NCBI GenBank assembly: GCA_016932235.1
Contig: JAFGDF010000187.1
Location: 1-37,084, forward strand
Reading direction: 5' to 3'
Source: Deltaproteobacteria bacterium
GTDB lineage: Bacteria > Desulfobacterota > DSM-4660 > Desulfatiglandales > HGW-15
DNA: 37,084 nt
Position numbers and translations under genes: made by a program. The notes below the pieces were generated by a model. That model had not been told where the DNA came from, ran no database searches, and was given only the letters and a program-made list of their open reading frames with translations. Below, one piece after another: positions 23,407 to 30,118 of the stretch; the first letter of the stretch is position 1, and every line of letters begins with the position of its first letter.

Positions 23407-23748
23407 CTACACAGGCGCATCGCTCACCCGTGCCAGCAAATTAACCCGGCCTGTCTCCAAGATATATTCCGCACCTGCCGCAGTCACCCACTCGATATCG
23501 TAATGATACGCCCCAGGATCTACATTTTTTGTCTTTGCGGGCGTCACCGTCATCTCATATATCCCGCTCGCTCCCTGCGTGACCACATCGGCCTCCACGC
23601 TCACAACAGCATTTGCATCCGTGTCTGTTTTATTTGTTTTCAGCCTCAGCGTCACTGTATCGCCCGATATATCAGGCGTTTCCCCGTCCAGCGTGATTGT
23701 CCCGCTGAATTCTTTAGTAGTGCCCACATACCAGTCTGATAAAGACAT
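23407..23748 (-). CDS. Small beta-sandwich protein (baseplate/appendage-like)
   Basis: This 113-residue protein is beta-rich with no membrane segment. Its start (SDWYVGTTKEFSGTITLDGE) and the segment GDTVTLRLKTNKTD resemble the N-terminal beta-sandwich of phage baseplate upper proteins that anchor fibres. It begins in a TAATG overlap with the 675-residue gene, suggesting the two are made together. A virion role is inference. Its place upstream of the lysis genes, away from the tail module, is unusual. Confidence 0.68.
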   Translation of the reverse strand: MSLSDWYVGTTKEFSGTITLDGETPDISGDTVTLRLKTNKTDTDANAVVSVEADVVTQGASGIYEMTVTPAKTKNVDPGAYHYDIEWVTAAGAEYILETGRVNLLARVSDAPV

Positions 23749-25775
23749 TAATTCACCTCGTTTGTTAAAACCTGCTCAGTAATTGTATGCACAATATTTT
23801 CGCTGATCACAGTCGCCAGGCTGTCCTCGCTGATCGCATGGATAAGCGCCTGATTAGCCAGGGCATGGACCGGCGCGTCATCGGCAATGCTGTGCGCGTG
23901 CGCCTCTCCAAAAAACCGCACCATCTCGCCGGTCCTGGTGAAATCATAAGCAACACCATATTTTACTTCAGCTTCAAGCGGCACATCCTCAAAAACCATG
24001 ATTCCATTGGCAACCGATATTCTCGACGGGATATTATCGTCAATAATGATATAGGGGTCGATCAGGACAAAGGCATTACTGTCATATCTGGTTAAAAAGG
24101 CATTGAGATATACAATGCCGTCCAGTGCGCTGGTAAACGTGACAGACAATTCCCTCCAGCCGTCATTGGCAAAACTGCCCGCCCCGGTCTGGGCATAAGC
24201 CCTGCTTGTCTGATCACCGGCATCGTCAAAATACTCCGCCTGTAGGTAGATATCATCCTGGTCCAGCTCGGTGTCCCAATTTTTAGGATATATTTTAAAT
24301 GTGATCGTATGGACTCCAGCTTCGAGATATACGAACGGCTCGTCTATATCGCTGGAAAGGGGAAGGCAATATCCGTCGTTATATAGATATGCATAAGGAT
24401 CGACCATCAAGGTCCAATCAGAACCGGAGTCCGGAGCAACCCAGTTTCCATTGCTCGAATCTATCGCCTGAACATCTCCGCAAGGATTTGTTATCATCCT
24501 GTATTTCGTATAATCCCCGTTAATCATGCAATTTTCTATCAGCCCAAAAGTCTGATAGCCAGCAATCCTGTATCCCAATGCCGATCCAGCATATGTCATT
24601 CCGGTTATGACGCTATCTCGAATCACGTTTTTCCCATGCTGAATTTGCCGAAAAAGATAAGCAGTATCTTTAATTGTAAGCCTTTTAAATAAACAATATC
24701 CCGCGACAAATGAAACATATGCACAGCTATAAATCGAGCAATTATCAAAAATAGTGTACCATCCCCTACAAACATATGCTATGGCGGCGAATATGCAACC
24801 CTCGAATTTGCCCCAATAAGTTAGATATTGGCCATACTGGCCAGATATAAAAGCGCAATCGACATAATGAGCATTCTGTCCTCCAGATCCACCATAAAAA
24901 GAATTAACGGAAACGCAGTTCGTCAACGGTTTATAGTGAGCCGAATGAACCCGCCCGATCCCAAGAAATAAAATATCTCTTGCGTATATTTCGTCTGAAA
25001 GAGAATAACAAACTGCAATCTGAGGATAAGAGTTAGAAGCAACCCCTGCAAAATCGTAAATTCCCCAGGTCATATCTTCATTAAGGAACTGGATATTCCT
25101 CGACAGCATCACCACTATCGCCCCAACGTTAGATACAATATCAGGCCCAGCCTCTACAACCGTTATCGGTGTCCTATCGTTTCCGCTATCGTATGTACCC
25201 ACCGTATCGATCTCATAGATATCTCCTTGCAAAGCCCAATTACTGTGACTCCCAAGAAAGGCATCCACATATATCTTTTGTCCTGATTGCCACTTGCTTG
25301 ATAGATCTCCTGTTACATATAATGTCTGCCCGGCAGACCATGTCGCCGCCAATGTCGCTGTCTTCTGGTCGCCGTAATATTCCGGGTCTCCGCAGACCGT
25401 ACATATGATGTTTGAAGTGTTTTCATTGAGCAGTCGCCAGGTTTCCGCTGCGCCATTAGCAAAAACGATCTTGCAAATATAATCTTTCGATAATGGTGAC
25501 GCCAATGTCCCTATCCTGAAAGCCCCGCCGTCATGGATATATATAGCCTCGTTTGTGGCCTGCATATTTAAACCAGTATCCATATCGGTCGCAAAAATAA
25601 GTGCGCCTCCGGATTGAATGTCTATCTTGTTGATATCTGTAACTATATCATTAACATTGTACGATACTTCATGCCAAATATTTACAACATCACCACTGGC
25701 ATTGGGCCATCCACCGCCGCCCCATGTATTCGGATCGTTCCAGTCACCGTTCTGTGTAGAGGTATAAGTTGCCAT
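23748..25775 (-). CDS. Large beta-helix-like protein, candidate tailspike or surface protein
   Basis: This protein has 675 residues. The N-terminus (NGDWNDPNTWGGGGWPNASG) resembles the start of G8-type and pectin-lyase-like beta-helix proteins, with successive short beta strands and N/G turns to about residue 430. A jelly-roll-like part (LYAEYFDDAGDQTSRAY type, about 440-600) follows. The C-terminus is an Ala/His-rich region with near-repeats (VHALANQALIHAISEDSLATVISENIVHTI). It may bind or cut a surface glycan. It has no signal peptide, so it is more likely a virion part than secreted. No catalytic residues can be assigned. Confidence 0.7.
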   Translation of the reverse strand: MATYTSTQNGDWNDPNTWGGGGWPNASGDVVNIWHEVSYNVNDIVTDINKIDIQSGGALIFATDMDTGLNMQATNEAIYIHDGGAFRIGTLASPLSKDYICKIVFANGAAETWRLLNENTSNIICTVCGDPEYYGDQKTATLAATWSAGQTLYVTGDLSSKWQSGQKIYVDAFLGSHSNWALQGDIYEIDTVGTYDSGNDRTPITVVEAGPDIVSNVGAIVVMLSRNIQFLNEDMTWGIYDFAGVASNSYPQIAVCYSLSDEIYARDILFLGIGRVHSAHYKPLTNCVSVNSFYGGSGGQNAHYVDCAFISGQYGQYLTYWGKFEGCIFAAIAYVCRGWYTIFDNCSIYSCAYVSFVAGYCLFKRLTIKDTAYLFRQIQHGKNVIRDSVITGMTYAGSALGYRIAGYQTFGLIENCMINGDYTKYRMITNPCGDVQAIDSSNGNWVAPDSGSDWTLMVDPYAYLYNDGYCLPLSSDIDEPFVYLEAGVHTITFKIYPKNWDTELDQDDIYLQAEYFDDAGDQTSRAYAQTGAGSFANDGWRELSVTFTSALDGIVYLNAFLTRYDSNAFVLIDPYIIIDDNIPSRISVANGIMVFEDVPLEAEVKYGVAYDFTRTGEMVRFFGEAHAHSIADDAPVHALANQALIHAISEDSLATVISENIVHTITEQVLTNEVN

Positions 25776-25975
25776 TACGCCGTCTCATCCCCGAAATACT
25801 CGTCAAAAAATTTCTCCCCCGGAAACCCGATCCAGTTCCATTCATGCTCATCATCCATCACACGATGACCATGCTCCGATGAGTATTGGATTTCCCTGTA
25901 TTTTTTGCCCGCTGTAAACACCTGCTCATCCGGAAATCCCTCCATGAAACAGTCTTTTTTACACAGAAATTCCAT
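25775..25975 (-). CDS. Hypothetical small acidic protein
   Basis: This 66-residue protein starts MEFLCKKDCFMEGFPDEQVF and contains a K-x-Y-R-E-I-Q segment, then a tail rich in D, E and F. The ATG at 25975 is 14 bp past the previous stop, with AAGGATTG upstream. A longer reading would overlap the previous gene by 85 bp and is less likely. It resembles small phage proteins with a beta-barrel (AcrIF-size) layout only in length. No function is assigned. Confidence 0.6.
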   Translation of the reverse strand: MEFLCKKDCFMEGFPDEQVFTAGKKYREIQYSSEHGHRVMDDEHEWNWIGFPGEKFFDEYFGDETA

Positions 25976-25989
25976 CTCAACAATCCTTG

Positions 25990-26172
25990 TTAACTCTTTG
26001 TTAACTTTTTTACGTCCGTTATCGCGTAACTGACGTTCACAAATTTTCCCTTCCAGGGACATCTCACAGCGCAATACGGCTCTAATATTCTGATGATACG
26101 GCCCTCATTCGTTTTCCATCCGTATTTATCGCACGGCCCAACCCTGACAGGATCTCCGATATTAAAACTCAT
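25990..26172 (-). CDS. Small KOW/SH3-like protein
   Basis: This 60-residue protein begins SFNIGDPVRVGPCDKYGWKT and continues EGRIIRILEPY, the pattern of a small KOW or SH3-like beta barrel often found in nucleic acid-binding or phage accessory proteins. It overlaps the previous gene at ATGA, so translation is coupled. Its role is unknown. Confidence 0.65.
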   Translation of the reverse strand: MSFNIGDPVRVGPCDKYGWKTNEGRIIRILEPYCAVRCPWKGKFVNVSYAITDVKKLTKS

Positions 26173-26702
26173 AATCCTGAACCTTGAACCTTGAACTTTG
26201 AACCTATTTTATCCGTCAGGCTCTCAATCCCTGTCTGTTTTTTAAACTCCACCGCCGTTATGCCGTCCTCTTCTGGTTTCCGGCCTGCTTTCTCCCTTTC
26301 ACGTTGCCTCCGGTCCGCCAGATCCCGCTGCTCTTTCATCTCCCGCTCCGAGATCCCGATCATCACCTTAATCAGATAATTATTATTCTCCAGGGGGCGA
26401 TCAAAATGCTTGTTGCATACAATTGTCAGGGCCTCCACGATCCCGGTCCGGCTGATCTTATATTTCTTCCGGTTAAAAACATATTCCTCGCTGTCAAACA
26501 GCTTTGCGAGCCCGGTCAATAGTCTCAAAATCTTTTTTCCCTTCATTCTTAATGGCGTCACGGAAAATAGCTCAACATACTCAAACGCTAATCGTGAGTG
26601 CTTCCCAAACACCGGCAGCAGCCGGATAATCTCAATCCATTCATTCTCAGCCTGTCCCTCCTGGGGATTAATCAGTTCTCCGCATTTTGTGCACCTGATC
26701 AT
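26169..26702 (-). CDS. Hypothetical middle-operon protein with zinc-type N-terminus
   Basis: This protein has 177 residues. The N-terminal IRCTKCGELI has one CxxC pair. A helical central domain (about 20-110) and a very charged helix (ISEREMKEQRDLADRRQRERE) follow. The last residues KFKVQGSGL are encoded by a heptanucleotide array, so the natural end may have been shorter. It overlaps its neighbours at both ends by 4 bp. No function is recognised. Confidence 0.65.
   Translation of the reverse strand: MIRCTKCGELINPQEGQAENEWIEIIRLLPVFGKHSRLAFEYVELFSVTPLRMKGKKILRLLTGLAKLFDSEEYVFNRKKYKISRTGIVEALTIVCNKHFDRPLENNNYLIKVMIGISEREMKEQRDLADRRQREREKAGRKPEEDGITAVEFKKQTGIESLTDKIGSKFKVQGSGL
26176..26203. 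repeat. Heptanucleotide array (4 units)
   Basis: CCTGAAC, CTTGAAC, CTTGAAC and TTTGAAC encode the C-terminus (KVQGSGL) of the gene at 26169. The unit differs from the GCATA-type arrays, but the 7-bp period is the same. Confidence 0.85.
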
Positions 26703-26893
26703 TGCAATTTTCCTCTCAGTTTCCTGAATCGCTCCCTAAACTGCTCCCACTCCTCGGTCATATCTCTCAAGTCCTGTTCCGCCTGGTCAAACATATCATA
26801 TATAACCCGCCAAAGACCCAACCCTGCAATAATCAGCAGCCCCGACATTATCCATGCCCTATTGTCCGATATAAACTGCATAACATCATTCAT
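26699..26893 (-). CDS. Small single-pass membrane protein
   Basis: This 64-residue protein has one membrane segment (about 13-30, RAWIMSGLLIIAGLGLWRV) and a charged helical C-terminus (YDMFDQAEQDLRDMTEEWEQ). It overlaps the preceding membrane-protein gene by 8 bp. The pair could act together on the cell envelope, but no family is recognised. Confidence 0.68.
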   Translation of the reverse strand: MNDVMQFISDNRAWIMSGLLIIAGLGLWRVIYDMFDQAEQDLRDMTEEWEQFRERFRKLRGKLQ

Positions 26894-27116
26894 TGATTTT
26901 CTCCGTGCCCTCCGTGAGAGACAATTCCTCTCCGTTCAAAAACACAGTCGAATATTTATCCACTACAAACAACGGCCTCGCCTCCGCCTCCAGGGCCGCG
27001 ATCCGGCGCTCATATTCCCGGAAATTGGATGATACATAATCATAGGCGATGAATATCAGCATCGCCGTAATTATGGCCAAAATCAGTATCAGGGTATTAT
27101 GGATTGATATTTTCAT
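26886..27116 (-). CDS. Small single-pass membrane protein with coiled coil
   Basis: This 76-residue protein has an N-terminal membrane helix (about 5-28, TLILILAIITAMLIFIAYDY) and then a short coiled coil (FREYERRIAALEAEA). It overlaps the zinc-protein gene upstream (start at 27116) by 20 bp, and the next small membrane protein downstream. It lies in the early/middle operon, so an envelope role before lysis, such as superinfection exclusion, is conceivable but speculative. Confidence 0.68.
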   Translation of the reverse strand: MKISIHNTLILILAIITAMLIFIAYDYVSSNFREYERRIAALEAEARPLFVVDKYSTVFLNGEELSLTEGTEKINE

Positions 27117-27606
27117 CCTTCAATTCCTCAACGATCGATTCCACAACTTTTCGCTCGATAGTCCGGATAAACGCCGCAGCCGCCGCCCGATACATATCGC
27201 CATTGTCCCGGTCCACATTTTCAGTAGTTACCGGCGCAGGAACACCAGACATCACCGCCACTGAAGCCGTCGTCGGTTTAGTCTTTTTGCCGGTCTTTTT
27301 CATTCTTATCTCCCGAGCTGTCGCATTCTTGCAATCCTTACATCTATTTTCATGTCCGTCTTTCAGCGCGTTATTTACATGGAACGCATCAATCGGTTTT
27401 TCCAACCCGCATTTTTTGCAAACTTTTGTCTCCGGCATGATTTCCCTCCATTTTTCATCATGGCTGTCGATACGGTTTATATATATCTCGCATCTCTCGC
27501 AATTAAATGATCTCCATCCTGCCTTTGCCGCCTGTCCCACACATTCGCCGTCAATCCGGCAGTATATATATCGTTCTCCCTGGCCCTTTGTGGGATTAGC
27601 TTGCAT
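27097..27606 (-). CDS. Double zinc-site protein, unknown function
   Basis: This protein has 169 residues and two separate Cys4 sets: C16, C22, C36, C39 and C63, C66, C89, C92. The second reads VCKKCGLEKPIDAFHVN then RCKDCK, a zinc module frequent in phage genomes and found near HNH nucleases, though no HNH catalytic residues follow here. The C-terminus is basic and helical. It overlaps the 58-residue gene upstream by 11 bp. A DNA-binding or accessory role in replication is possible. Confidence 0.7.
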   Translation of the reverse strand: MQANPTKGQGERYIYCRIDGECVGQAAKAGWRSFNCERCEIYINRIDSHDEKWREIMPETKVCKKCGLEKPIDAFHVNNALKDGHENRCKDCKNATAREIRMKKTGKKTKPTTASVAVMSGVPAPVTTENVDRDNGDMYRAAAAAFIRTIERKVVESIVEELKDENINP

Positions 27607-27772
27607 CTAATTTTCTCTTGAATTCCTTTGAATTATTTGGACATGTCTTTGACGCTTTACATTTTTCACATTCACCCCATAATTCATCAGGGATTTTATT
27701 CTTTTTCATATGCTGTTCACAATTTTCTAAAAGTACTGCCAGAACGTCATATCGTGGCGATGTTTTCACCAT
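27596..27772 (-). CDS. Small Cys-containing protein, 58 aa
   Basis: This short gene starts ATG GTG AAA with GGGGGAG about 6 bp upstream and ends TAA, overlapping the next start by 11 bp. The product has C18, then CEKC at 35-38 and C44, so it may bind metal. The clear ribosome binding site and overlap support it as a real gene of the early operon. Its function is unknown. Confidence 0.75.
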   Translation of the reverse strand: MVKTSPRYDVLAVLLENCEQHMKKNKIPDELWGECEKCKASKTCPNNSKEFKRKLDAS

Positions 27773-27787
27773 TCATCTCCCCCTAAA

Positions 27788-27830
27788 GCGCCGTCAGGCG
27801 CGTTATATAAAATCTGTTTGCAGATTTTAT
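27788..27830 (-). terminator. Double hairpin after the 83-residue gene
   Basis: Two adjacent inverted repeats occur: ATAAAATCTG..CAGATTTTAT (10 bp, 4-nt loop, 27807..27830) and GCGCC..GGCGC (27788..27801), followed on the minus strand by TTTAG. The second has terminator-like GC content but a short T tail. The pair could attenuate transcription, or be a mobile palindrome. Confidence 0.5.
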
Positions 27831-28081
27831 TAACTCTCCTCCGTCAACAAGGTCACAGCCTCGCTCGTATCCCAATCTACCCGGATAATAATTTTCCGTT
27901 GAGGGTGCCAGTACTCGGACAATAATTTATAGGGCTCTCCATTCTTCTTAAATAGGTTCTGTCCCTTATGCAGCCACTTCGACTGGCTGATAATACGCAG
28001 TACCTGCATTGGAGATGGCGGCCCGCTATTAAAATGCCGCATCCACCTCTCCTCAAAATGTTTGGTCAGTGTCAGTTCCAC
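27830..28081 (-). CDS. Hypothetical early protein
   Basis: This 83-residue protein starts at GTG (28081) with GGAG 8 bp upstream, and overlaps the GemA gene by 10 bp. The sequence (FEERWMRHFNSGPPSPMQVL, then NLFKKNGEPYKLLSEYWHP) has an alpha/beta look like small phage endoribonuclease-fold or accessory proteins, but I cannot assign it. It follows GemA, where Mu has mor, yet shows no Mor-like helix-turn-helix. Confidence 0.7.
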   Translation of the reverse strand: MELTLTKHFEERWMRHFNSGPPSPMQVLRIISQSKWLHKGQNLFKKNGEPYKLLSEYWHPQRKIIIRVDWDTSEAVTLLTEES

Positions 28082-28593
28082 TTGCCATGCTCCGTTCTAC
28101 GATAGTAGACGCCACACCCCTTGCTCTCTGCCTTTTTCTTAACCACATTCACCAGGTGTGATAATTGCCGGTCATCCAGCCACCGGGGATGATCTTTTCC
28201 AAACATCTTAAAACACAGGCCGTAAAGCGTTTTCCGCCTGTATCCCATCTCAGCCCACATGGCGAATACCATTGCCACCTGCCGGTTATCCTCCTCCCGG
28301 AATTCATATTCGATATCCGGATCACCCTTTTTCCAGTCCCGTACCTTTTCCGGTACCGACGGCGCGAAAATCCTCTGACCTTTTTTCTGGAAATGAGCAA
28401 GCAGCTTTGCCCTCTCGCCCAGGGTCATATCGCTAAGCCCATTAATGTCATTTCCCTGCGCCCGGATCTCATTCATCAGGTTTAACCAAAGTGATTTATT
28501 CTCCGCATACGGATACCCCGCTGCATGCATCGCCTTATGTATCAAGGTATTCTGCGTTTTATATATGTCCGTAGCCTTTTTTCTTTTAATCAT
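28072..28593 (-). CDS. gemA: GemA/gp16-like regulatory protein (DUF1018)
   Basis: This 173-residue protein matches the DUF1018 family. It has IHKAMHAAGYPYAENKSLWLN at the N-terminus, the LSDMTLGERAKLLAHFQKKG core and a C-terminal domain with MVFAMWAEMGYRRKTL and DDRQLSHLVNVVKK. In Mu, GemA modulates host gyrase-related gene expression and DNA supercoiling. It is encoded after Gam, as in Mu-like phages. The ribosome binding site is weak, so the ATG at 28593 is the best but not certain start. Confidence 0.9.
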   Translation of the reverse strand: MIKRKKATDIYKTQNTLIHKAMHAAGYPYAENKSLWLNLMNEIRAQGNDINGLSDMTLGERAKLLAHFQKKGQRIFAPSVPEKVRDWKKGDPDIEYEFREEDNRQVAMVFAMWAEMGYRRKTLYGLCFKMFGKDHPRWLDDRQLSHLVNVVKKKAESKGCGVYYRRTEHGKWN

Positions 28594-28596
28594 TAA

Positions 28597-28640
28597 TTAT
28601 TTCTCTGCGTCCTCTGTGCCTCTGTGAGAGATAATTTTTC
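28597..28640 (-). repeat. Dispersed repeat with CTCTGTG units
   Basis: The sequence TTTCTCTGCGTCCTCTGTGC followed by CTCTGTGAGAGATAAT resembles a widespread intergenic repeat. A shortened relative (CCGTGAGAGACAAT) lies at about 26903..26928 within the 3' end of a membrane-protein gene. This one is in the Gam-GemA gap, adjacent to an end-type transposase site. Confidence 0.6.
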
Positions 28641-28655
28641 TCAAATTACCTGCAA
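28634..28655 (-). promoter_or_regulatory. Internal transposase-type site
   Basis: This 22-bp sequence matches the left-end site at 36812..36833 in all but two bases (both carry TAATTTGAGAAAAAT after TTGCA..) and has the same orientation. It lies between the gam and gemA genes, about 8.3 kb inside the phage. In Mu, no end-type site is known at this position. It could bind the transposase and act in immunity, as an enhancer, or be a relic of end duplication. Confidence 0.65.
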
Positions 28656-28663
28656 AAAACACT

Positions 28664-28691
28664 GTGCGCTATGCCCTATGCGCCAAGCTCA
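28664..28691. repeat. Heptanucleotide array (4 units)
   Basis: GTGCGCT, ATGCCCT, ATGCGCC and AAGCTCA encode the final residues and stop of the Gam gene (ELGA). Confidence 0.8.
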
Positions 28692-29185
28692 TGCGTAAAA
28701 ACCTCTTTCCTCTTCCTCTCAGTCCCAACCAGAGCAAGTCTTTCAACCGGCCATTTTTCCAGTTCATCCCAGTTTACCTTCTTTGATATTTCAAGCGCCT
28801 CTGTAAAGCCATGCTCCTCCAGCTTTTCCAGTACTCCCCTCGCTTTTTTGACCCGTTCCTCGATCTGAAAAAGCAGAGATCCATGCTTCAGTTCAACACG
28901 ATCCTCGCCGTCAAATATCTCAGCGGAATTCTTTTTCATGAGCGCAACCAGGTCTTTTTCCAGATCCTTCATGATCCGCTTCCAGTAATTGATCTTTGAT
29001 CCATATTTCTCTTTAATCAGCTCGATTTCACATGCCATGTCACCCGCGTCACTGTTTATCAGTCCCTCAGCCTCGGCAATCCTCACAAGCAGATCATCCG
29101 CCTTTCCAAACACGTCATTCCGCGACCCCAGCTTGTCATTCTGCGACTTGATCGCAGAATCCAGTTTCTGTTTCTTATTCCCCAT
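28676..29185 (-). CDS. gam: Gam-like host nuclease inhibitor
   Basis: This protein of about 169 residues matches Mu Gam, which binds linear phage DNA ends and blocks exonuclease attack, much like eukaryotic Ku. The layout is a long antiparallel helix pair (EAEGLINSDAGDMACEIELI, then KEKYGSKINYWKRIMKDLEK) with a beta hairpin at the end (GSLLFQIEERVKK). The N-terminus (LDSAIKSQNDKLGSRND) is encoded by a dispersed palindrome and is probably a late addition. The ATG at 29185 or 29206 may be used; both lie in a heptanucleotide array. Confidence 0.88.
   Translation of the reverse strand: MGNKKQKLDSAIKSQNDKLGSRNDVFGKADDLLVRIAEAEGLINSDAGDMACEIELIKEKYGSKINYWKRIMKDLEKDLVALMKKNSAEIFDGEDRVELKHGSLLFQIEERVKKARGVLEKLEEHGFTEALEISKKVNWDELEKWPVERLALVGTERKRKEVFTHELGA
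29135..29164 (-). repeat. Dispersed palindrome GTCATTC..GAATCCAG, copy 2
   Basis: Stem ATTCTGCGA / TCGCAGAAT (9 bp, 5-nt loop), with GTC and CCAG flanks. It lies inside the gam gene and encodes LDSAIKSQND. A half copy GTCATTCCGCGACC precedes it at 29114. Confidence 0.88.
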
Positions 29186-29588
29186 GCTCCCCGCCCTCTG
29201 CTCCATGCTCTAAGTTCAGCGCCATCTGTCCCAGCAGATCCGGCAATGCGAGCCTCTGCAACGCCGCTACCTTGGACGCCTTGTGGACAATCTCGGTCTT
29301 GAGCACATCGCAATATCCGTTCAATTCCGTGGCCGTCGCAGCCAGCCAGTATCCGCCGTTCGAGTTTGACCTGGAGGAACAGATCCTGATACCCTCACGC
29401 TGCAGCTCATCAATAAAAACCCGCAACATCTTGGTATCATTAATCCTGTGACCGTATCCCTCGCCGAAAACTTTCTCGTAAAGCTCACCCATCCCGATCT
29501 TCCTGGACGGCCCCACATGGTTCATCATCACACCCTTAAGCCGTGATTTAAGCTCCCGCCGTTCCTCAAGTGTATATTTGGGTTTCAT
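29175..29588 (-). CDS. Winged-helix-like early protein
   Basis: This protein has 137 residues. An N-terminal charged helix (LEERRELKSRLKGVM) is followed by a winged-helix-like domain (KMLRVFIDELQREGIRICSS, then NGGYWLAAT), which suggests DNA binding. AAGGGG lies before the ATG, and the start overlaps the upstream stop (ATGA). It lies between a second winged-helix protein and Gam, in the region of Mu kil/semi-essential early genes. Its function is unknown. Confidence 0.72.
   Translation of the reverse strand: MKPKYTLEERRELKSRLKGVMMNHVGPSRKIGMGELYEKVFGEGYGHRINDTKMLRVFIDELQREGIRICSSRSNSNGGYWLAATATELNGYCDVLKTEIVHKASKVAALQRLALPDLLGQMALNLEHGAEGGEHGE
29183..29217. repeat. Heptanucleotide array (5 units)
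   Basis: CATGCTC, CCCGCCC, TCTGCTC, CATGCTC and TAAGTTC span the end of the winged-helix gene and the start codons of gam; on the minus strand the GAGCATG units supply the ATG codons. Confidence 0.82.
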
Positions 29589-30106
29589 TTCTTCCCCTTC
29601 CTTCTCCCCGCCATCACCCGTTCAGAGGCCCTCTTATCAGGCGGAACATCCACGTCAAGCTGACCGACTCTCCTGTATTTTCCAGGCATCAGCCGTTCCA
29701 CATGCCCCTCATTCACAAGCCAGATACAAAAATGTTTAATCGATGCTCTCCTTATCCCGGTCATCATCTCCAGGTGATCCTGGTCAAAAAAAGGCCCTTT
29801 CAGCCGTCTCACAACATTCCAGAGCCTCTGTCTGTCCGTGACCCTGGGTGACTTTATAATGTATCTGTATTTCTGTTCACACGGCCTGCACCCGATCGAT
29901 CTTGACGAAACGTTTTTATTTTCAACCCGTTTCATGACTCCATGTTTAATATATTCCCTGATATAGGCGCTCACATTCCGTTTTTCCGTTTTCGTCATCA
30001 CGCCCGCCGCATCAGCCAGTTCCCGCGCGGTAAACGTTCCCAACCGCATCGCCGCCTGTCTCACCCGTTCACAAAACTTCAATCCTGTTTTATCGCTTTG
30101 CTCCAT
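29585..30106 (-). CDS. Tandem winged-helix early protein
   Basis: This 173-residue protein contains two helix-turn-helix-like parts: about 15-60 (LGTFTARELADAAGVMTKTE) and about 100-140 (GPFFDQDHLEMMTGIRRASI), then a basic tail. A CxxC at about 73-76 may bind metal. It starts in a heptanucleotide array (GGGCATGGAGCAAAG), so its ribosome binding site is not clear. It follows the MuB-type ATPase and may regulate early transcription or replication. Confidence 0.72.
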   Translation of the reverse strand: MEQSDKTGLKFCERVRQAAMRLGTFTARELADAAGVMTKTEKRNVSAYIREYIKHGVMKRVENKNVSSRSIGCRPCEQKYRYIIKSPRVTDRQRLWNVVRRLKGPFFDQDHLEMMTGIRRASIKHFCIWLVNEGHVERLMPGKYRRVGQLDVDVPPDKRASERVMAGRRKGKK

Positions 30107-30117
30107 GCCCTACGCTT
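30097..30117. repeat. Heptanucleotide array (3 units)
   Basis: TTTGCTC, CATGCCC and TACGCTT lie between the ATPase gene and the tandem winged-helix gene; the CATGCCC unit supplies the start codon of the latter. Confidence 0.78.
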
Positions 30118-30118
30118 T

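Noticed and set aside
27830..28081. Mor/C-type late activator
   Set aside because: It is in Mor's position after GemA, but shows no helix-turn-helix or Mor-like sequence.
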